64,000 nt of DNA from Polytrichum commune (Eukaryota > Streptophyta > Polytrichopsida > Polytrichales > Polytrichaceae). Location: contig OX485805.1 of assembly GCA_950295325.1 (NCBI GenBank), forward strand, positions 50,118,758 to 50,182,757, given 5' to 3'. The notes below the pieces were generated by a model. The model worked only from the letters and a program-made list of their open reading frames with translations. It did no database searches and was not told the DNA's origin. Of the stretch, positions 11,119 through 20,237 are shown piece after piece; positions within the stretch are counted from its first letter, which is position 1; the number at the start of each line of letters is the position of its first letter. Position numbers and translations under genes: made by a program.

Positions 11119-12912
11119 CTACTCACATTCTACAATATCAGAAAGTTCAAGTAGTCGCATGACCTCATTATAGGTATATGTAGGTGCATGAATGAACTTG
11201 TCACTCTCGTAATCCACCTTGCACAAAAATCTAAACACATAATAAAGTTGTTTATAATACACCCATTTTCCTTTTTTTCCCGATGCATGAGATGACATTT
11301 TCGTGAAATCCGGGCATGTGCAATGCGAGATGTCGCCAATTGTGACATGGTAGGTAATATCTTGCTTGGAGACAATGTTGATTATCACTCCAAAGCCCGG
11401 ATATGAAATGGCAGTGACCCCAACCACATAGTAATCTTCCATGAGTCCGGTGCTCTCCCATTTGTTTTTGTGATCCGCCAGCGGTGCTGTTGGATTACGA
11501 CGCACTGTCTTCCCAAACCTGAATGTAGGGTGGACATCCAGGTTTGGTGGCATACAAAAATGCAAGCGAAGGTTGGGAAGAGTTGCGATTGTTGAAAACC
11601 TACGACGAGGGGACAGTGCCTCCCTCTGCTGTAGTTGAAATTCAACATCTTCAAGTGTCAAAACCTCCTCTCTCGATAGATTGGTACCTATCTTCACCGG
11701 CCATGTGTTGGGTACTATAGGCCAATCCAACAAATATTTCTTTTTACTGCCACTCCCACAACGTTTAATATCGTCAAGGCAAAACCAAAATTCATACTCC
11801 ACATTGTTGGGAGAACAAAATTCCTTCCTGAGCCCTTTGTATGTTGGAGCATATGTGCCATGTTTCCCAATCCCGACTTTGGTATTGCACATAGTCCCTG
11901 TAATGGCCTGCAGTGCCCAACATTGTTTGGTTGAGTTGGGTGGCAATCTTGCAATGTGCCACTTAGAAGCAAAACAATCAGTCTCTAACACAGATGTGGT
12001 ATGAGCCACACCATGAATTACAGAATTCAATGATTCCTCTATGCGTTGACGAGTTGCTCGGGTGTTGGGATGAGGAATGAAATAATTCATTTTGTCGGGT
12101 CGATAAGAGTCACAATCAACACCCGGTGATAGGTTGAATTTGCGTTTAGTGGATCCAAAGAACTTTGACCCTTCCAATGTACAATATCTAGTGTTGACGT
12201 CTTCTGTCCCTAGATAAGATTTCATGGCATCAACCAACATTTTTGGATCTTCACATCTGGCAGCCGCTTTGAATTTCAAGGATGCCGAATCAAGACTTTT
12301 ACCATCAAACCCCCTTTCAACCATGTCCGGTAATTTGCAATTTGCATGAAGGCACGGATCATGTCATCCACAGTAACTTTATATACACAAGTCATCTTGT
12401 TGCCGGACTGTTGGAGCCATTTTTTGTGTACAGTCTCTGCAAGGTTGCATGTTGGCATTTCCGCATGTTGTTCTATTGTCATATCCTATGAACAACATAC
12501 AAATATGAGGATAATAAAAATATAAGATATATATAATAATGGAAGAAAAATGAATGACATTGGATAATGAATTTTGATATGTACTTACAAATAGCATATG
12601 ACCACCCCATTGTTTGTAACGAAAGTGCCAAAAACCCAACCACTCTGAAAGGCTAAGGATGCCTTCTTTCGAGGCAGATCCGGATGATAACCACCAAGAA
12701 CAAATCACATTATACTTAGTCTCGGCGTCGTCCATTGTTTTCGCGTCTTTGTAATCCTTGCATATTTGCTTGTGTTGAAACTACAAGAATGGTTTGATAT
12801 ATTTTTGGGTCACCTTATCCAAGCTCGTAGACCAATGGAAAAGACATGTACGCTCATGTGCAACCATGGAGAAATACGCCACACAATACGAAAAAGAAGA
12901 ACAATCTTCTGA
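11119..12912 (-). pseudogene. SWIM-type zinc-finger protein of a Mutator-like element, decayed
   Basis: Exons run about 12,912-12,589 and 12,485-11,119, with a GTAAGT donor at 12,588 and an AG acceptor at 12,486. The blocks AEMPTCNLAETVHKKWLQ, EWLGFWHFRYKQWGGH and CTCPDF belong to a MULE-associated family known to me from plant genomes. The C-terminal part resembles a SWIM finger, where a CxC is followed by CxH. Here CTCPDF keeps the first pair, but the second pair reads Y-K-Q instead of C-K-H. Two lesions are visible: an in-frame TAG at 12,781-12,783, probably an ancestral CAG, and a frameshift in a G run near 12,316. The second exon is 1,367 nt, one short of a multiple of three, so a one-base deletion is likely. 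A third copy of the 3' end lies at 16,276-16,440 on plus. Confidence 0.75.
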
Positions 12913-13341
12913 GGCGGAGATGGAGGTAGGTTGTACGAACGAAATCGTAAGAAAATAACTTTAAAATCAAAATAAATTAGGAGGTATGTAATGTATACTA
13001 TATTGTGCACGCCGAGAATACAATTCCAACGGTATATAGCATGAACAAAATGATTTTGTTTTGCATGTTTTAGAGCCAAAAAAAAATTAGAGCATCTTAG
13101 ATTCTTCTAAAATCTTCAAAAAATGAAGATTTTATGCAGGAAATCTAACCATATTAATTTCAGTAGACTTTGGCGATTTATGTAAAATTGATATCATCTC
13201 CAAAAATTCTGAAAACAATTGGACTAAATGGCAAGGCTACAATCTATGCACTTGATTTTTTTCGGAAATAAATTAGAATATTTGAAAACGTTATAGCAAC
13301 TCTGGAAAGTGACTCAAATCAAGGTGTATTTCTCTTCCAAA

Positions 13342-13834
13342 TGGGTAGCCATTAACGGCCACCCTTTTTATGATGCCAACTTCTGTGTTTCAGTTTAGGG
13401 TGGCCGTCAACGGCCACCCTTTGTATCATGCTAACTTCTATTTTCTAGTTTAGTGTACCCTTTCTTGGGTTTCAGTCTTCATTTAACAACATAATTTTTT
13501 GAAATAAAATCACATATATACATATATTTCTTATGTCTGTTCCATCTAAAACACCCTTGGTTGCATCTCAGATTTATTGGTATATGTGTTTCTTTTTTCA
13601 TGTATATACTCATTTCCACCCTTATTGGAATTTCATATTCTTTTCTATATATGTTTCTTTCTTCATATATACACTTATTTCCTTCATTTTTTTTCCTCCA
13701 ACAAGGATGGCCGTTAATGGCCAGCCTTAGTGAAATCTCATTTTATTTTCTATATGTGTTTCTTTCTTCATATATATATTTATTTCCTTAATGTTTTGTC
13801 CTCTAACAAGGGTGGCCGTTAACGGCCATCCTTA
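13342..13834. promoter_or_regulatory. Four palindromes between the two divergent element genes
   Basis: Copies lie at 13,342-13,367, 13,397-13,421, 13,703-13,728 and 13,808-13,834. The consensus GGGTGGCCGTTAACGGCCAC is part of a 26-bp perfect palindrome, and each copy deviates at only a few bases. Copies 3 and 4 sit in a ~102-bp tandem repeat with ATATGTGTTTCTTTCTTCATA. Their place between divergent transposon genes suggests a shared promoter, or binding sites for an element-encoded protein. This is inference: no TATA box or start site was fixed. Confidence 0.5.
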
Positions 13835-14005
13835 TAGAAATTTCAAGTTTTTTTGCATATGTGGTTTTCCCTTATGCATACTCTCACTTTCATAAATGTT
13901 TTTGTATATTATTTTAGTTTGCATATGTGATTTCTTTCATATGTATATATTTTTCTTTTAATTTATTTTTATCTTTCATATGGATGATATTTTTGTGCTT
14001 TAGAT

Positions 14006-15633
14006 ATGGAAGTTGTACCTCTTTCTGAAGATCAATTGGAATTGCAATTGCATACATTTTTAAAGAAAAAAACTGTCAACACAGCTTCCCGTTTTGAACG
14101 GTTGAGGTATCAACCAAGGGCAAAATCAAAATTCAACATTTCACTATGTCGAATGGTTGCATTGCCTGTTGTTAGGTCTTTTTTGAAAAATAACGTTATA
14201 AACTTGGCTGCATATTTTGTTGCTTGTGGTTGTATGGAAGGCAATGGGATTTTTTCGTGGCCTTAGAAAACAATGAGGGTAAAATAATAGATGTTACCGA
14301 TAGTATTATTGAATCATGGAGTAAAAATTGGATACAAACAAATGATGCATTTGAAAAAATATTGCAAACTGATGAGGACCTCAAAGTTTTTTCTGGCAAA
14401 ATGTTCATCGTGTGGGATGGAAACCACCGTTTACAAGCATGGTTGCCCATTATTAATCGAGATCATACACATGATCATGCTTGATATTATTCTGTTGAAA
14501 GTATTATTTTGGATGTCAAGGGAGATATTGCAACCATGTTGGCAACTTTACATGAAGTGGTAATTCCTTCATTCTTCTCTTTTTATTTGTTCGGTTGATT
14601 TGATTTTTTTAAGTTTATTTTTTTATTATATGTTTTTTTTCCTGGGCTTATCATTGGTTGTTTTATTTTGTCATGAAGAACCAAAATTCCCATGTTTGTA
14701 CGAATCTTGTTCATAAGTTTTTCCGCATTCAAAGCATTGCTGGACAACTACTTTCATATTTTAAAAAAGTTGTCTCCAAAGAAGATCTTACTCCCGCTGA
14801 TGCCAAACAAAAATCCAAATATAGGACTTGGTTCCTTTTTACTGTTGAGGCTCTTAAATGCTTTCTATACTAGGTTATTTTTCTAAAGTATTAGTTTTTC
14901 ACGCATTTTTTTTCTTGTATATATATATATATATATATATTATATAAATATATATTTTATTACATCTTATTTTTATTATGTGTGATTTATCATACTCTTA
15001 TATGTTTTTTCCTTGGTGTAGCAAGAGTTGGGAGATGTTGCTGCTACTGCTCAAAAGAAATATTATGAGAAATACCCTGATTTTACACATTGGACTTCAA
15101 GTGCAGTGTATGAATTTGTTTCCAAAGCTGTGAAGAGGGTGAGATTGACTTCCCATTTGGAACTAAAGAAACAACTTCCCATTGAAGATCCTAGTCATTC
15201 TCCTATATTCTTAGAGCAGGTGAAGTCTCATTATGAAACTCACGATGAGAATCCTGAGATGACTCAAGAAAAACTTTGGATGTTAGCAACTTCGGCTATG
15301 GATACATCTATGAAGATTAAGTGGTTTGAATGGTGGAACAGTTCACCCACTCTTCGTGAGGCTCTCAAGTTTCCGAAACCAAAATTCAATGATATAGAGT
15401 TTCCTAAGTGACTTGATAAAGCTACTTGGTGGGCTCAGGTGATAATTTTTTGTCTATATTTTTTGAAAAAAAATATTTTTTCAATTATTTATTTTTTCTA
15501 ATTTTTATTTTGTATTTGGCAGTTGGCTATTGAGACTGAGAAGCTCTTTGATGCTACTGTGGCTGATATGCATGTGTCCATCAATTATCTTCCAGATGGT
15601 ATGGATCCTTTGCCCACTATTTTTTATTTTTGA
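14006..15633 (+). pseudogene. Second gene of the composite element, function unknown, decayed
   Basis: Four exons can be reconstructed: 14,006-14,559, 14,679-14,873, 15,022-15,438 and 15,523-15,633, all joining in phase 0. Recognisable stretches include KMFIVWDGNHRLQAWLP, TMLATLHEV, LEQVKSHYETHDENP and WFEWWNSSPTLREALKFP. I have seen this family next to SWIM/MULE proteins but know no function for it. Lesions: a T run at 14,250-14,255 lost one base (exon 1 is 554 nt where 555 restores phase). TGA at 14,482 and at 15,409 sit where Trp is expected. TAG at 14,871 abuts the donor of exon 2. The start is uncertain: an AG acceptor precedes 14,004, so an upstream exon is possible. The product would be about 425 residues. 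Confidence 0.65.
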
Positions 15634-16221
15634 TATTTGATTTTCAAGAACTTCAACAATTTAAACCTACTAGCCGATTTATATCTACAATTCACTTTTG
15701 TTGTTCTTTATGTTTTGGACTTCGTAAATGTCACCCTCATGATGATGTTATGATGTATTCAAATTTTACATTGATGTGTATTATAGTGAGACATTCTAAC
15801 ATGCTACACTTATTTTGAACATGAGTTTGCTTACACATTGTCTCCAATTACATTATTATTATGTCAACAGTTGAATGTATATTAGTTCATTTTTTATACA
15901 AAATTGTTATAGCAACATTCTCAATTGTTGTTCATTTGGACTATAGACCCTTACATGTAATTTCACAATCATAGGCCCCCAACGGATTTACAAACCATAA
16001 CCGGGAAAAAATTGAAGGCTCACAGGTTCACACTCGCATGCTCACATACTAGCAACCCCGAGTCGTGTACATATTGGTATTTTTCATTGCTCACTACTTG
16101 CAATCTAGCATTCATATTGTTTGTCCTCCCCAATCTTCTTATTATTGAACCCTAAAAAATTGTTTCTTTAGGCCACGGTTATAGGATACTAAGGGTCCTA
16201 TTACCAAATATTTTGTTTTCT
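15634..16221 (+). other. Non-coding interval between the second element gene and the inner right end
   Basis: No ORF matching the element genes was seen. From about 16,165 the sequence resembles the right half of the MITE-like block (CCACGGTTATAGG also at about 10,358), so this is subterminal element sequence. Confidence 0.45.
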
Positions 16222-16275
16222 TCACCGCTCACAAATTACCGCTCATCGCTCACCGCTCACAAGATAGCACTCCCC
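16222..16275 (+). repeat. Inner right end of the composite element (TIR with heptamers)
   Basis: Heptamers GCTCATC, GCTCACC and GCTCACA run directly into CAAGATAGC. A seven-base variable tip ACTCCCC follows to 16,275, then GTTATGCACC. It has the same orientation and order as the end at 10,509-10,578. Confidence 0.65.
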
Positions 16276-16440
16276 GTTATGCACCTACTTGAACTTGTTG
16301 GTGTTGTGGAATGTGAGTAGTTGTGCAAGTGTTGGTTGTAACCACATGTATAAGGATGTCAATAAATGACATGTATTGGTTTGGATTATTATAATAAAAA
16401 TCAGCAATGGATTGAAAGTGTTTAAAATGATCCATGGCAA
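16276..16440 (+). pseudogene. C-terminal tail of a second SWIM-gene copy plus its 3' flank
   Basis: 16,276-16,320 encodes VMHLLELVGVVECE followed by TAG, matching the end of the minus-strand SWIM gene (VMRLLELSDIVECE). The 3' flank from 16,321 to about 16,440 is the diverged inverse of 10,990-11,118, including AATAAATGACATG and TTATTATAATAAAAAT. It begins with GTTATGCACC, the ten bases that also bound the fragment at 10,579. Confidence 0.7.
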
Positions 16441-16565
16441 TAAGGCCCTTTCACATGTGCTTCATTCAAAATACTGGCAATTTACAATTGAAAATATGCA
16501 ATTAATTTGTCAAAATTCTGGTTATGTACCCTAAACCTGTGTGTCTTTACTAAATTTAGAGTTAT

Positions 16566-16647
16566 TGCTCATATGTTACTGCTCATTGCTCATGTGTTAC
16601 TGCTCACCGCTCACCGCTCACTGCTCATCGCTCATAAGATAGCTTCC
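16566..16647 (+). repeat. Outer right TIR with heptamer repeats
   Basis: Iterated GCTCAYY units, at first spaced by ATGTGTTACT and then tandem, lead into GCTCATAAGATAGC. This is followed by TTCC and the candidate target copy CTCGGTGTG at 16,648-16,656. Confidence 0.6.
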
Positions 16648-16656
16648 CTCGGTGTG

Positions 16657-19600
16657 TGAGGGGTTAGAAGATGTTTTTTTTCTATGGTTGTCATGTGGTT
16701 GTTGTAGTTTGGACAAAGGCCGTGCCAAATGGTGGCATTCTTTGTGAGGTGTGTTGAGTAACATGTGTTCAGAGGGGCGATGCGGTGGGTGTAATAGATA
16801 ATGCGATTGGTGGTGTAGCCCTTGTTGCTTTGGTGGTAGTTGTGTGTGGGGAGGTCTTGTAAGAATTTGTGGTGAAGAGTGTGATCTTGTGAGGTATTTG
16901 TGAGGTTGAGAGTGATCCAAGGGCCGAGCAGCTACCATTGTCATCTTGGAGTGGTTGTTTGTGAGGGCGGTGTGGATGTCAGTGTTGTGTTGTCGATTCA
17001 ATCCAGTGTCAAAGGGGCGTTGTCTGGCAAGTTGGTGTTGGGATTGTTCTTTGGAGCCGATGCAAGGAGCTATGCAGGTGGGAACTCGGGTTGGTAGAGG
17101 CAAGGGGTGTAAGTTGGAAGGAAACCTAGCAAGAATATGAGAAATGCTAAACACATTGTTGTATTGGACCTCTTGGTGCACACTTTGAATGAAGGGCTCC
17201 CTTGTTTGCAGGAATCATTTGTTGTTTGCCAATGTGTATGTGTCTTGCTATATGTGTCTTGAATAGTGTTGTGTTGTTGTTGTTGGTAGTAGTTAGGGTT
17301 TCAGCGGTTGTAGTTGTAGTTAGGGTTTCACAAATCCATGGTTGTTGAATGCGGGTGGGCATATGGATTTGATCTATGTTGCTATGCTTATCTTCTTGTA
17401 GTGTGGTGTTGTGTTGGTGTGTGTGCTTGTCTCCATGGTGTTGTTTTTTGTGTTGCATTGGTTGTGCTATGTTTGTGGCGTCATTCTTCGTTGTGTCTTC
17501 TAAGTGGTTCCTATTGTGGCATTGCGCCTCCTGGCTAGAGCCAGAGCACTCACAGTTGGGCCGCATAATCCATCCACCTTATTAAAAATGATCAATGGAA
17601 GATGGAGAACCAAGAATAAAAAAATTAACTGAATAACAAACGCATAACTCATTCAAACAATATTCAACTCTTCCTTTCATTTTTCCTCTTGCTCCCTCCT
17701 TTTTCCTTCCCCATCCTATAGAGGACCACACTACCCCGCCCATAGCACTAAACACCCTGCCCCTCTCCTTTCTTTGTTCTTTCCCTCCAAAAGGAAGATA
17801 TTAAGTTATCCTTACCCTGAAGCTTGGTAAAACATGATCAGCACAGCAGAGGAACAGTCTCTTATTCACATTGGTTAACAAAACACCAAGTGTTCATTGT
17901 ATTTTATTTTTATTTTGTTATGACCAAAACTGTGCACATGTACAGTTTCAGTTTCAGTTTCAGTGTCGGTTTCGGTTTCGGTTTCGGTTTGACAAAACAA
18001 TGCAGGCAACATTCAGCAAGAATAAGTTGTTATTTCATTCAAGAGACAATAAAATTGCAATACTCCAAGTAGAGCCATGAATACCCCTGTGTAAGGCATG
18101 ATGTGAAGAAGGCTTAAATGATTCAGAAAATACTACCTTCTGCACATGATGACGTGTCTTCGGATGTAACTTATGGCAAATCTTGCCTAAATCTGTTGGG
18201 CAAACTGATCTCTAAAACCAAGTCAATGCATTCACCTTCACTTTACATAGAAAAGACATTAGAAAGGTCAGCAATGGATCTGAAGGTTATTTCAGAATCC
18301 TATCAAGTAGAGAAATGGATGGGTAGTGTTGGCAGGGGAACTGTGACGTTGCTCAAACTGGACACTAAGAAATTATTGTGAAAGACGTAGATTTTCCAGT
18401 GCCAAATCCTATCCGTGATGCAGGAACTGTAGCCTGGAAGCTACAAAGTTTGGCCAAGTAACAAAAATTTGTTCACCATCCTTCTCCAGGGGCCTTTCCT
18501 CCCTGGTGTCTTCTTGTAATCTGTTTTAAGGCCAGGTTGTCTCACTTTTGAGTATTATCTGCAGCTAGGTACTACAAAATTGATTAAAAACGTACAGAGA
18601 CATGAAATCTCCACAAGGGTGCAGGTATCAAAATACACTCTCCATACGAATTTTGTGTTTCCACAAATCCTATCTAACAAGAGGGTGACTCCTAAGGATG
18701 AAAACAAAATGGGAAAAACAGAAATTGTTATACAAATCATTGTAACAAATTCCATCAACTGTTTCGAGGATGCAGTATATATTTTGCAAACATTGTAGTC
18801 CAGCTTTTAATTCCCTCATTCCTCCATCTTCAGAAGTTGATCCATGTCATCATGCTCAACCTGTCTCCGAGGAACATCTCGTACACTGGTACACATGAAT
18901 CGACCTTCCCTTAAGTCTTACCACTGTACTTTAAAATCATATTCATGCTGACAAATGGTGATGAATAAGAGATTGACTACAGAAATGGATGCTATAATAT
19001 CTTATCTAGAGCTGTGGCCGAACATGGAATCATAGTCTCCCAAACAATGTATAGTGGAGGACTAGTAAAAAGTGATTGAAATCAAAGCACTTAACTGAAA
19101 TTACTTTTTTCTTTATATCCACATAAGAAATTGGAGGAAACACCCCTACCAGAAGGTGGCGTGTTGCCTTGGTGTAACAGCACTGCAAGGTCTACCTAAC
19201 CTTTCACGACCAGGGGAGCTTTCTATGAGTTTTCCATCTATATATAGGAAAGAAAGAAGTATGGACAAGGAATGAAGAGACATATCTTGGGGCCGGCCCA
19301 ATTGAACGGCCAAAATGATGCTTCAATTTATCAATGTACAAGGAGCATCTTCCTGTGTAATGTATGAACTAACCTGAGGGAGGACAGGAAGCAATGACAA
19401 TATTGCTGCCCAAGTGGATGGCCAGAATCACGGGCTGGAAGTAAGAGTCCCCTGTATTGGGACATTGAATTTAAACACAACTAGGGACTGCTACTCCAAA
19501 ACATCACACTCTGCTATGTGGGCCTGGGACTGGGGTGGTGTTTCACTTTAGTACACTGCAGTGTACATGGGAAGAAAAGTTACCAAAAAACTCTCGCCTT

Positions 19601-20237
19601 AAGCTCCAGAGAGGATTGAATTGACAAGTCAAAGAATGATCTGAACCTGCACAATGAACACCATAAATGAATAACAATACCCAAGAGTTGAAGCATTGAT
19701 GTATACAGAAAACTTTGGTCAAAACCAGAGTCGGGAACACTCAAAACCATGTAAAATCACCAACCTTCACTTATTCAATTGTCAAACCTCATATTCCTCT
19801 CCAGTTCCAAAAGTTGTCAGGAGGGTTCAAGTATGCTTCACTAAAACATATAGACTGCATCTAGACTGTAAAGCATACAGCGCTTCACTCACCATGGGGA
19901 TAGTAATTCAAGATATGATACTTGACCCTCTACACATTTTTGACCAAAGCATAAAATTCTCACCAACACGGAAATCTCAGATTCTGGGTCCAGCATTGCT
20001 GGGACCAAACATAACTAAATGACTCCCAGAAAACCATGGACAGAAACAGAATGTCAAACTCTCATCTTCCCCTTGTCTACGCTCTATTCAATGCCATATC
20101 AACGCCATATCATGCAATTATGCTACACTTTCATTCTATCAATAGATTGAAATAAAAGACTTGATCACTTGACTTGAGTTGTCACCTTTTATGACATCTC
20201 AGAAGATTTGCAAAGTGCAGGCATATAAATTCCTCCA
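16657..20237. other. Gene-free interval downstream of ATG9
   Basis: 16,660-17,560 is GT-rich on plus (CA-rich on minus) with imperfect GTT/GTG repeats; its long ORFs are low-complexity. 17,580-20,237 has more even composition but no recognised protein. The part nearest 20,237 presumably holds the ATG9 3' UTR, because that gene ends at 20,238 reading leftward. No polyadenylation site could be fixed. Confidence 0.4.
17944..17990 (+). repeat. Hexamer minisatellite (TTCAGT / TTCGGT)
   Basis: Three TTTCAG units, one variant, then TTTCGG units in direct tandem, about eight units in all. The block switch from CAG to CGG shows one C/T-type variant spreading along the array. Confidence 0.7.

Larger units (their letters stand above)
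10008..16647. mobile_element. Composite Mutator-like DNA transposon with two divergent decayed genes
   Basis: The outer ends carry the core GCTATCTTGTGAGC at 10,015 and its near-inverse GCTCATAAGATAGC ending at 16,643. Each is backed by iterated heptamers of the type GCTCAYY. The flanks CTTGGTGTG (9999-10,007) and CTCGGTGTG (16,648-16,656) differ at one base, which fits a 9-bp target duplication of MULE size. Inside are a minus-strand SWIM-type pseudogene, a plus-strand pseudogene, four palindromes between them, and two further copies of the end sequence at 10,570 and 16,270. The region is thus composite. The superfamily is inferred from the SWIM protein and the 9-10 bp duplications. No catalytic DDE region was recognised with confidence. 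Confidence 0.65.

Noticed and set aside
11681-12004. 107-codon plus ORF and other frames inside the SWIM gene
   Set aside because: Shadow frames of the minus-strand pseudogene, which has family-specific motifs.
14918-14950. (TA)n tract as a promoter element
   Set aside because: Lies in an intron of the decayed gene; simple microsatellite.
16618-17181. 187-codon minus ORF rich in His, Pro and Thr, and the 139-codon ORF at 17,147-17,566
   Set aside because: Low-complexity CA/CAA-type repeat kept open by composition; no domain.
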